Position numbers and translations under genes: made by a program. Below the pieces are notes generated by a model. It worked only from the letters and a program-made list of their open reading frames with translations. It was not told the origin of the DNA and did no database searches. Below are positions 37,761-47,800 of a stretch of 64,000 nt of DNA, in pieces. The DNA is taken from contig JAJEKV010000101.1 of assembly GCA_021234155.1 (NCBI GenBank), positions 1,555,332 to 1,619,331 of the forward strand, written 5' to 3'. Within the stretch, counting starts at the first letter, position 1. Every line of letters starts with the position of its first letter. Origin of the DNA: Isoetes taiwanensis (Eukaryota > Streptophyta > Lycopodiopsida > Isoetales > Isoetaceae).

Positions 37761-39290
37761 TTATTTCTGGAAACATAACTTCGAACCTATAAGCCCTTCC
37801 TTCTTGTTGTCCTCCTCTTGCTTTCCTTTTGTCACAAACAGCTCCACCTCGTTTGGGCTGGCAATGCCTTCAATAGATGGTGTCACTTCACTTGAAGTAG
37901 CCATAGTATGAGGTGCTGTAGTCAACCTTGGGACATTGACTACACTTTGCATGCTATTAGATATGCTGGTTCTAGTCTTTTTGGGATTACACCTGCTGCT
38001 GGTACTAGCAGCACCTTCCATTGACTTCATAAAGTCAACACTTTTTATGGTTTTTTCACATATATCATTCATCTTGCACTTGGGCCTAGAAATTCTGAAG
38101 TCAGCCCAGGGATCTGAGACAAGCTGAAATGTCATATCGAATAGGACTCTCCTGACCTCCAAATATGAAAAATAAGCCATGATGCTAGTTTTGAGACTTG
38201 TCATAAGGAAATTCCTAAAGGTCACAAAGCGTCCAGCATTGGACATATCAGGATATAAGTCTTCTAGATGGTTAAGAAGAAACCAGATGCCATGGACAAG
38301 CCATGTCATGTTATCTCCACATTCCTTGTTTTTGCCCTTGATCGGCTCACACTCACACTTAAAGTATGGGCACATGGTTCTCCACAATTTTTTGAGGTAA
38401 AAGTCATTTCTGACTTCAGTTGGGTAGGCCATGTGGCCTTTTTGACTGACATACATGTACTCACTTTTAGTACACTTTTTGTCGAAAAATCTTGTGTCAA
38501 TGGTGAGTTTGATTTTTTCCTTCTTAACCAGCTTTTCCATTTTCTGTGCAGCATTTTTCGCAGCCAGTAACTGTGCAGGTGTGATACTTCCCAGAATTTT
38601 CCAAGCTTCATAACTGATAGGTGCCAGCGCACCAAAGTTCTTTGTTCTCCATTGGCCTTGGTTACATAAGAAAGCTCCAGATTCAACTAGTCTCTCTGAA
38701 ATCAGAGGGAACCTATGTGTATTATGCAGTGTTAGCTCACAATCATTACTACTGCTGTTATTATGTTGTTCATCGTTTTGTCCCCTAAGTTGAACTTTAT
38801 CACTGTCAGACAGCAGCATGTCCCCGAAGGGATCCTCGTTATCTACTACAATACTATTACCAAGCTTTTCCTCTTGCATTTCCAAGTACCCGAACTGGGG
38901 TTTGATGCTGTTTGCTTTCTCTAGAGCTTTAAGCCCAATGAAGAACTGCCTTTTTGCCTCATCTTCCTCGGATGTCCACTTATATATTTTATGTGGCAGA
39001 GCCTCATATATTCCATTGATGTGCTCATACACCTGCACACTGTTACACTTGTTTATCAGTGGAATCTGCATCATCCATTCGCTGAACCCCATGTGTGACA
39101 CAGCAGAATATTGTTGATCTGTCTTTTGTGCTTCTTTGTCAAGAATGATTTTATGAACCAGTGGATCTTTGAAACAACACAGTATAGTCTGCACTGCATT
39201 GCTGGGACACTCTATCTTGCTGTTTGCATACCCTAGGGCTTCCAATTCTTTATTCCAAGTTGGAGCTACCACATTGTTGTCAAATTCATC
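37761..39290 (-). CDS. Uncharacterised ORF upstream of the Penelope-like reverse transcriptase
   Basis: An uninterrupted frame of about 510 codons on the minus strand with no ATG at its start. In-frame sequence begins DEFDNN directly after TATAG, and a perfect TACTAAC lies 20-27 bases further upstream, so the start is best read as a spliced exon (acceptor AG at 39,291-39,292). The protein is hydrophilic with a cysteine cluster CPYFKCECEPIKGKNKEC around residue 310, an alpha-helical basic part (AAQKMEKLVKKEKIK) and a Ser/Thr-rich tail. I recognise no domain. Because it is open while neighbouring mobile ORFs are broken, and lies on the same strand 250 bases upstream of the reverse transcriptase, it is probably the element's ORF1 or the N-terminal part of one spliced product. 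Confidence 0.6.
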   Translation of the reverse strand, partial: DEFDNNVVAPTWNKELEALGYANSKIECPSNAVQTILCCFKDPLVHKIILDKEAQKTDQQYSAVSHMGFSEWMMQIPLINKCNSVQVYEHINGIYEALPHKIYKWTSEEDEAKRQFFIGLKALEKANSIKPQFGYLEMQEEKLGNSIVVDNEDPFGDMLLSDSDKVQLRGQNDEQHNNSSSNDCELTLHNTHRFPLISERLVESGAFLCNQGQWRTKNFGALAPISYEAWKILGSITPAQLLAAKNAAQKMEKLVKKEKIKLTIDTRFFDKKCTKSEYMYVSQKGHMAYPTEVRNDFYLKKLWRTMCPYFKCECEPIKGKNKECGDNMTWLVHGIWFLLNHLEDLYPDMSNAGRFVTFRNFLMTSLKTSIMAYFSYLEVRRVLFDMTFQLVSDPWADFRISRPKCKMNDICEKTIKSVDFMKSMEGAASTSSRCNPKKTRTSISNSMQSVVNVPRLTTAPHTMATSSEVTPSIEGIASPNEVELFVTKGKQEEDNKKEGLIGSKLCFQK

Positions 39291-39322
39291 CTATAAAGTT
39301 GTATCAAGATAGTTAGTATATA
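39291..39322 (-). promoter_or_regulatory. Predicted splice acceptor with TACTAAC branch site
   Basis: Minus strand: TACTAAC at 39,318-39,312, then a pyrimidine-containing stretch, then TTTATAG ending at 39,291. The open ORF begins at the next base in phase 0. An in-frame TAG coincides with the acceptor itself, so translation must enter by splicing or from an internal ATG. Confidence 0.55.
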
Positions 39323-39658
39323 ATTTATTAATTTAAATGAAACCACTTAGTTTAATAAAATTGACCCTAAGACATAGCAAGCACAGGTTGAACCAATGCA
39401 TGTGAAATGTCTAGAGTATCATAACAGATTACACTACCTCAAGTATGTCTAGCTAGCATAATCATCAACTTAGGTCAATCCCACCGTTGTCTTATCACAC
39501 TGAATCCGGATGTGGTGAATCCAGAACAGTACTTTCAAACTTAGGGTCTGGAAACAGTTCTTCATGGTAGAGTATATATTTCTGCCTTAGATCATAGGAT
39601 TGGTCCCAAGACACCAGCAAAATTGGTTTAACCAATCAAGTGAAATGTCTAAAAAAAA

Positions 39659-42186
39659 CCCGGTCAAACTAGCTTAGACACGCAGCCATACTAGTCTTGA
39701 CATCAATCTTGGTCAATCCCTTGATTGTCTTATCACTCTGGTCTTGTATAGGCCAACAAGATCAGTGCCAACCATCTTGGTCCATAGTTTTTCTTTAAAT
39801 ATGATTCCTTGACTAAACCACTACTAAACACTATCATTTTAAACAGCCTGGAATAGACCTTTATCTTGAATAGCCACCTTGTTTTAAAACCCTTATATTG
39901 TTTATTCCCAATTTCATTTGTAACTGAAACTTTAACCATTTAACGTTCATAACTGTATACAAGATGTATGTGTTTTCTTTTCTCCTTACTAACCACTAAA
40001 ATCTTAAATGCTTTATTCATTTACCAACTTATATGTGTACATATAAATTCACAAAACTGGTATCATAATTCCAGCGAGAATCCATTCCCAAATTCCATGG
40101 ATAACGTACTAAGGTATGTAATTCTAAAACGGGCCATCCTTACACTATTTAGTCTGGCCACGATAATATGATCTTTTTATCATCTTGATGTTAAAGTTCC
40201 AGTGTCATTCAGTATTAGATTTTAAGGATGAATTTTTCACATCTATGTTTCTAATAAAGGCCAGCAGAATACCATTTAACAAAATACTGCAAAACTTGAC
40301 CCTTTTACTCTTTTCATGTCAAAATATCTGTGTCTTATTTTCCAGATCTCAATGTTGTTACTAGGAAGCGCTATTTTAAAATGAACAGTTTTCACATTAT
40401 TCTTATGACTCGTCCAACAGCATGCTGCATCTATTTTAGATCTGTATTCCATATTTCCTTCATAATAGCTAAATACATATGTCTTTAAATAAGTTCTCAG
40501 CTGGATTTACTGTATCAAAATTTTAAACAGAAACGTGATTCCCATGGCATTACTAGCCACATACCATCAAATATTTAAACTGTTTATCAAGACAAGTTTC
40601 CTTTTAAAGTACAAAAATTGGAACTTGTTACCCTGGTATTTTCTCAAAGATTCTCGCTACAACCATATTTGCTGTAATCAGCCATACTTTGCACACCTCC
40701 ACTTTGTCTTCTTGTTTTCTAACCTCAGTTTCACCACATAACAGCAGCCAAGACAACAAAACGTACAAAGGGAAGAGATTACCCGTACCTGCAGCCAATC
40801 AGTACAATGTTAGCCAGAATATGGGTGACATTGCAAGGGCCAAAAGGTACCTTGGGTAATCTCGGCTTATGGCCTGTTACCCTTTGTACCAGTTGTCCAA
40901 GCATAGTTAAAAGGTAAATAAAATCATTCACAAATATGAATAAGATCAAAATATGCATAAGGATATCAAACCTTTGCCATAAGGCATTCTAAGTTCAGGT
41001 CCTATAAGCTTTGCTTGTCTCATCGGATTGCAAACAACTCCTAGTATTACAGTAATTATACCACACAAAATTTCAGAAATAACCTGTATTTCTTCTTGTT
41101 CAGATTCAAGATCATCTTCAGGTTGTGTTTTAGGAACAAATGCATCCTTATCCCTTCTAATTTGTAGTGAATCATGCTTAGGCATCTTGCTTCCAAAGTT
41201 GAACTGCTTATTGCCACCGTGAGCATCATTCTTACCACGTTTACGTCCCATTTGAACCCCTTTCAAACTCGAATGCAGGGTCACCAAGTTGAATTTTATG
41301 CATGCAGAGATCTAATTCTTCATCACAGAAACAACACCATGCATCCTCACTCTCGGAGCCGGAGCTAAAGAATAACCCATCTGTGTCATATTCTGTCATT
41401 TTAAACCATAAGAGTCCTGATTTTTAAGGCAAAAGCCCGGGAAATTCTTCAACTTAAAGCTTCTTGTCAGTGCAGCTTTGTTGCAAGTAGCCTCATAGCG
41501 GCATGCCGGATCTTCCAGCCGGATCCGTAGTAAAGTGAAAAATCTATCTCTATCTTACATTCTGCTAAAAAGGCTTATACAAAAAGTCGTGGCTAGGAGT
41601 TATCAGAAATTTAGGAAGATAAACCTTTATTTGACTTACCGGCCATGCAATCTTCAGCAATCCAACTGTATTTGGCTAAACCCTAAAGGACGAGCGCCGA
41701 ATCCATCCATATATTAGGTTTTCGGGCTAAAAAATTCACCCATCAAGTCTATAGACTTAAAGTTAAGGATAACCTCGAAAATCCGGATGTATTTAAGATT
41801 TTAAGCAGCAATCATAAATGTAACCTAGTCAATCTAAATGTATATTCCCAAATGCATCGAAGAATACAAAAATATGCCCTTTATGGTATTTTAACCATTG
41901 CTCTTAATGGAAAAATTCCTATAGAGTTTTTTAGAAGAACCATCTATCATAGTACCTTTTACACATAAACACAGTCTAAAGGATGTATACCCACAAGGTT
42001 TTTAACCCCATAATCCCTATGAGATCACTGCCTTTCACTGAACAGATTCAATTTTTTCTGGTTTTAAACAACTTAAACTCTTACTAACAAATGCCTCCTC
42101 GAAATTTAACTTAGGAATATGGTCATGATTTATGTGCATGTATTCCTTATGACATGGCATGTCTTATATATAAAAAAAAAAAAAAA
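39659..42186 (-). repeat. Penelope-like element terminal repeat B (5' copy on minus strand)
   Basis: Direct repeat partner of 32,821-35,308. On the minus strand it precedes the ORFs and would carry the promoter. Its outer end reads TATATAAG (42,171-42,163), a TATA-like element, next to a run of 15 A/T at 42,172-42,186. It includes the putative first exon (41,400-41,085). A local duplication of about 140 bases spans its inner edge: 39,365-39,500 resembles 39,598-39,745. Confidence 0.8.
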
Positions 42187-42432
42187 GGTTTCGCGTAAAA
42201 GTTTAAATCAACAGTGTGTCGCCACGTGAAATATTTTCGCCAGTTTAAACGGCTTGTTTTCGCCACGCCGACATTTTCTCTCGACGGAAATGTTTTTGGA
42301 CGTATTTTTGACGTATTGGAAACTTGTAGAAGCGGCGACCTATAAGCGGCGACCTGTAAGCGGCGACGTGAGCAGACTTAAGCGACGAACTATAAGCAGA
42401 CGTTAAAGCCAGACTTCGTATGCATTTTCGGC
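42187..42432 (+). promoter_or_regulatory. 5' UTR of second LINE with GCGAC repeats
   Basis: Starts abruptly after an A-run, and from about 42,330 shows repeated short units of the form aagcggcgacctataagcgg. This is probably the promoter-bearing 5' UTR of the LINE that follows. Its junction with terminal repeat B marks the insertion edge. Confidence 0.5.
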
Positions 42433-43167
42433 CATGGGAGCAAAGGGAAGATCATCCGAATCTTCAGCCAAGGATGAAAGCGATGATGAAGACTTGATAC
42501 TTGCACAGATGAAAGAACTGGAACATGAAATATTAGCAGTTAAATCCTTTCTACAGGAAATCATGAAAGAACATAGAGAAAACTTCAGAAGAGAATAAGA
42601 AACTGCATATTCGTGTAAAAGAACTTGAACTGCAAAGAGAGATGGACAGAGAACAGATAAAGATGCTGAAGGAAGAAAGGGAAAACTTGGCCAAATTAGA
42701 GCCTGAAATTTCGTCTAATTTGGAAAACAAGGTTTCTGAATTGGTTAAACAAGGGCAAGACAGAATTGCTGAGATGGAGGAAAGAGCAAGCAAGGCTGCA
42801 AATATTAAGGTCATGGGGCTTCATGAATCAGAAGGTGAGAATTTGATGGAAGTAGTGGAGGATTTTTTTAAGACCAAAATGTTTTTACATAAACTAGATG
42901 TACGCTCATGCACAAGAGTAGGAAGAAAGTTGGAAGGATGGCATAGACCAGTGATCTTAAGATTCTATTCTATAGAATCTCGAAATCGGGTAATGCAGAA
43001 TAGAGCAAATATGAAAGGTCACCAAATCTGGCTTGGATGATGATCTGACGATTCAGCAGCAACAAGAAAGAAAAGCTCTACTTGAGGTGGTGAAAGTTTT
43101 AAAATCTGAAGGAAAACAAGCATTCATTCGAAATGGTAAAGTGGTAGTCCGATCATCGTCTAAATAG
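42433..43167 (+). pseudogene. LINE ORF1: coiled coil plus RRM-like domain, frame-broken
   Basis: Begins MGAKGRSSESSAKDESDDED, then a long heptad-rich charged helix (MKELEHEILAVKSFLQEIMK ... LQREMDREQIKMLKEERE). From about 42,800 follows an RRM-like fold with IKVMGLHESEGENLMEVVED, CTRVGR and PVILRFYSIESRNRVM. It ends with the C-terminal segment TIQQQQERKALLEVVK ... GKQAFIRNGKVVVRSSSK and TAG at 43,165. One frameshift lies near 42,590 and one near 43,035. This coiled-coil/RRM/C-terminal layout is that of vertebrate-style L1 ORF1 proteins, unlike the DUF4283-type ORF1 usual in plants and seen at 25,775. It is an RNA-binding partner of ORF2. Confidence 0.7.
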
Positions 43168-46100
43168 GTAACTGCGACCCTCAAGGTTCTTGTATGGAAT
43201 ATACATGGAGCAAACGAGCATAAATTCCTTAGCTGCCATGACATGTTTTCAAATTACGATATTATGCTGTTACTGGAAACTTGGGAACATGCGATGTCTC
43301 CTCTAACTAGTATTCAAGGTTTTGTTACAGTGCACTCTATTTGGAATAGAAAAGGCAGTGGGCAGAGGGGATGGGGCGGGATTGCGTGTTTTGCAAAGCC
43401 ATGAGTAGTTGATCGAGTTGCAGTGGTTAAGGTATGTGAGTATAAACAGTATTTATGAATACATATAGATGGATCAAAACCAGTCTACCTTTGTTTGTGT
43501 ATTTTTGCACCAATTGAGCCTATTCCATCTAAGGTTTATGATCGGGACCGGACTTGATGTGAATGATCCATTTGTGCATATTGCCCTAGGGATGTCGTTT
43601 GTTTCCGGACCAAAGGCACGCTTTTACATTGCAGGTGACTTTAATGCAAGGATTAGTACATATCAAGCACCAATATTTGAGGAAGATTGCAATGATCTCA
43701 TGTTCTTAGCGTGTCATGCCGCAGACTATGGACTAGACAAGCTCGGATGATGTTGTTTGTAACAAAATGGGCAAATCCTTTTATAGACTTGTGGTGCATT
43801 GGAGTTAGTAGTTATGAACCACATTAAAAAGTTTCAGATTCTCATAAATTTACATGTTTTCAAAGCATTGGGCAATCGGTGGTGGATTTGGTGTTGGGGA
43901 AATCAAACTGCGGATCAATTGGTGAACTTTCGGGTCATGGATCAGCTCCCGACTCGACCATGCTCCTTTGGAGCTTGAGCTAATCACGATGCATGGGAGC
44001 CTCCCAAGCAAATGCCGAAGCAACGCGATTAAGGCTGAATTATAAACTTGCGGCACATATGCTAATGCACTTCGTGAGCATACTCTCTAGTCACGAATGG
44101 CCATTAAAAGTAGGTGAATTTAGTAACCTTCTTATTGCTGATATACTTATGGCAGCCGTGGAGGAGGCGTTTGGATGGGCAAGGAAGAGAAATTATAAGT
44201 CCAAAAATGGTTTGATTCGGATTGTATTAAAGCAAGGGATGCATTAAGTGCAACGGATAAGAGGCGAGCCCGCAAAGTATATCGGAAAGTGACAAAGCAT
44301 AAGAAAAGGGAATGGCAAAAAGTACACACCCGAAAACTCATTTCTGATTTGGAACTAGACCCAAAAACATTCTGGCGCCAAACTAAGCAGCATCCTATCA
44401 TTGGAGACTTCTCAGAGCAAGACCTTTTGGGATTAGTGAAGTTATATACTGTAGATGGTTGCAGATCAATGGCTAAAGCTGGGATAGTTCAGGAAGGCAT
44501 TTTTAGCAGAGGGGATGTTGAAGATGCTCTCAAAAACATGAAAAATGGTAAGGCACCGGACAATTTGGGGCTCGTGACTGAGTTATGCAAATGGGGTAAT
44601 GAGGAGCTCTATGAGAAAATTGCATAGGTTTGTAATTTGGCGCTGATCGAAGGAACTTTCCCTGAATCATGGACCATCAGTAAAGTAGTTCCAATCTATA
44701 AAACTGGTGACAGAAATATGGTTAGCAACTATAGAACGGTCTTGGTGGGAAATATCCTAGCTAAGATTTTTGCATCTATGGTGGAAAGGAAAATTTCACA
44801 CTGGGCTGATAAAAAAAATGTGAGAGCAACGTGTCAAGCTGGATTTTGTGCAGGTTACTCTACCATAGATCACCTGGTAACTCTGCGCATCATAATTGAG
44901 TCTGCAAAAGGGCGAGGAAACAAGGTATTTTGTGCTTTTGTTGACCTTACTAAAGCCTTTGACAGGGTGGAAAGAGGAAAGTTGCAAGATAGAATGGAAT
45001 TCTTGGGAGTTCCAACAGAGTTACAAGAGGCAGTAACATGTTTGTATCCGCGTGTCCTTGTGGAGCTTTCCTTCCCATTTGATAAAAAGCATAAGATCCA
45101 TAGCACAGTAGGGGTAAAGCAAGGCTGCCCATGCTCTCCATTGTTGTTTGGATTATTTATAGATGAGGTAGAGCAGTGGTTATATTCCCACGAAGGCATT
45201 GGTATAGATCTTCATGGATATATTGTTTAGTTGCTCCTTTTTGCTGATGATATTGTTCTCATATCAAGAACAATAGAAGGTCTACAAACGCACCTGGATG
45301 CCTTGCAAGCATTTTGCACAGCTCGTGGCATGTGTATTAATAAGGAGAAGACCAAAGTAATAGGTTTTGGGACTACAGAATCTCCTATATGTGTGCTAGA
45401 TGGAGAACCTTTGGAGGTAGTGACAGCATATAAGTATCTAGGATTTGAGGTAAGCGGCAATTATAAATGGAATTTGGCCGCTACCAAAAGGCATGTTGGT
45501 GGATTCCGAGCATTGTATGGCATGATGCGTATCTGTAAGGAAAGGAATTTTGAATACTGGAATCTTAAGAAATTGCTATTTGGTGTTTTGGTGAAGCCAG
45601 TCATGTTGTATGGCTGCCCAGTTTGGGCTCCAGGGCTGTCAAAATCGGGATGGGCATGCATTGAAAGGGTGCAAAAACAATTTCTGGCATTCGAGCTTGG
45701 TGTTAAAATCCAGACACCATATAAAATGATGTTGGCTGAGGTCAGGTTTATGCCCATAGAAGCTGAAGCACTTAGTCAAACACTGCATTATTTAAATAGA
45801 GTGCTGAATATGGACTCAGATAGACTCCCTAAACGGGCTTTACATATGTCAATGCTCAAGGAAGGTGGCTGGTGCCAAAAGGTGTTGGAATGGGCAGCAG
45901 CTTGGGGGATTACTCCCCATAATTGGCCGGATAAATTCTCTGATATAAGGGGCTTTGTTGGAGAAAAATTTGTCAATAAATACTGGCATTTGACACCCGG
46001 AGAAGAGATAAAAGCGAGATTTTATAGATCTGAGTTTAATGCTATTGTAGAGGACTATGAGCAATCATACATGCAAGCAGACTTAAGTGTTAAAGAGCGG

Positions 46101-46499
46101 CAATTGATTTCGCAACTGAGACTGTCATCGCATCATTTGGCCATTGAAGTAGGTAGGTGGCATCGTATTCCACGAGAATACCGCCTTTGTCCATGCTGTT
46201 TGGTACAAATTGAGAATGAGATACATGCTTTCATTGAATGTCATGCATATGAAGATATTCAGGGGGACTTTAGAATTACATGCAATAGCTTGCGAGAGCT
46301 TATGGAAGTTCAACCAAGAAAACTGAGTGCCTACATCAAAAAGGTATATAGGGAAAAAACAGCAATAATTGCATTTTATGATTATATGCGGGGAGATGGA
46401 AGTAGCTCATGGGCGTTAATTGTGTTGAAAATGCTTATGATGTATGATATGTACATATATTGCCATATAGATCCTTGTTGGGTCTCAAAAATGGCGTGA
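43168..46499 (+). pseudogene. LINE ORF2: endonuclease and reverse transcriptase, frame-broken
   Basis: Directly in frame after the ORF1 TAG comes TLKVLVWNIHGANEHKFL and LLLETWE, the start of an APE-type endonuclease, with IAGDFNAR near 43,640. Several breaks follow up to 44,280. The reverse transcriptase is well kept from 44,289: MKNGKAPDN, ISKVVPIYKTGDR, NYRTVLVGNILAKIF, CAFVDLTKAFDRVERGKL, GVKQGCPCSPLLFGLFIDEV, LLLFADDIVLIS, and the C-terminal zinc-finger-like LCPCCLVQIENEIHAFIECH. TAG codons at 44,623-44,625 and 45,228-45,230 sit where CAG (Gln) is plausible. The last 422 codons (45,231-46,499) are open. No zf-RVT of the plant L1 type is present, so this is a different lineage from the first LINE. 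Confidence 0.85.
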
Positions 46500-47005
46500 T
46501 CAATAAATTATAGTTATAGTTACAAGAAATTTATCGCGGCAACCAAGGCCGCCGCGAATATTTCTTTTGTTCGACTTGTTTTCCAGTTTGAACTGTGATT
46601 ATTTGAGATAGTGCGAGGAATTCTTAGTGTCAAAGCTGCCTAGTATAAGAGTGTTAGTTTTTTAGTGTTGTTGTGCTATAGCCTTGGTGTGGGATCTTTG
46701 GATTTCATTTGGGTTATGCATTCTATGCGAGAATGGTAGACCGTGGATTTATGTTTTCCTAACTAGGCAGTATTGTTTCTTAAGGGTGGGTTATTAGGCT
46801 CACCCAAGACTGAGGGAAAAGCTATGGACACGATAGCAAAAAGAGAATTGAAGCATTGGGGTACCATGGTAGCAAAGGACAATAGCCTTTAAACAATGCA
46901 TATCATAAGGTAAGTTTGTTATAAAGAAACAATGGTTGGAACCATTAAATAGATTGGTTGAGAAAAACAATGTTTTCGAAGCACCAAACACATTAAAAAA
47001 AAAAA
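46500..47005 (+). mobile_element. Probable 3' UTR of second LINE
   Basis: Non-coding sequence after ORF2. A run of 11 A at 46,995-47,005 may be the poly(A) tail, but no target duplication was identified, so the end is uncertain. The sequence between shows no open frame of note. Confidence 0.35.
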
Positions 47006-47515
47006 GAAGATATTGTTATCCCATATCCCTAAGAACTATTACAACAAACCCAAGAGAACCAGGCTGATTAGCAAATAGAGCAGTCCAAGAATGGCTGTGG
47101 TGCAAAGAGCAAAAGCCTTTGGGTGCCATATTGCATATATTCCGGGAACCAAAAGCCAAATTGTGCTTACCATTATTATAATACTATGTCAAAATATGCA
47201 AAAGGTCCTAATGTGCTTGTGTTAACGTGTGCATTAACCAAAGAGACTAGTCATATTGACCCAACTTCTATATTGTGAACATAGAAGTCATTGATGCACT
47301 TGGCCTTAATGGGAAATCCCGTGAATGGTGCTAAAGGACCAGTTCATGTCCATTGATATTTGCATGCCTCCTCTTTACTGAACTGGGTATCTTAGTTAAA
47401 CTTCTCTCCAGATCTGAAAATTACAAACTAGTGATTTGATCCCTTTGATTCTTCTAAGTTGTTTATGCCATATATAAGATGGCAGTTTGTTTTGTCTTGG
47501 ATTTGGACATGTAAC

Positions 47516-47800
47516 TTAATCTTTCATACCTTGTTCGCTGATTGCGTCGACTTTTGAGCTGGTTCCTGCATTGGAAGATTTCTGCAGTTCAATCAGTGCT
47601 TGCATTTGGATTTTTAGTTGGGACTCCCTCTCCATGTATTCCTTCTCCTTCATTTTGTAGAATCTGTTTACTGTGTTTAATTGCTCATCAAGAAGTTGGA
47701 AAAAGCGTATATGATGCATTGGTTGAGACTCCATCAATTTTGTCTCAAAAATATCCTCTCCAGAAAGATGAGTTAATGTAGCCAGGGTGCCTCTGTAGTC
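47516..47800 (-). pseudogene. SPX / PHO1-like exon fragment
   Basis: On the minus strand the peptide GEDIFETKLMESQPMHHIRF continues with FQLLDEQLNTVNRFYKMKEK and EYMERESQLKIQMQALIELQ. The FF.LLDEQLN.VN.FYK.KE.E...R...L..QM..L...K pattern is characteristic of the SPX domain of plant PHO1-type phosphate exporters, which senses inositol pyrophosphates. It ends at a stop at 47,516. An acceptor-like CTACAG precedes it near 47,790. The other SPX parts and the EXS membrane domain were not found within the window, so this is a single exon of a split gene or a captured fragment. Confidence 0.55.
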
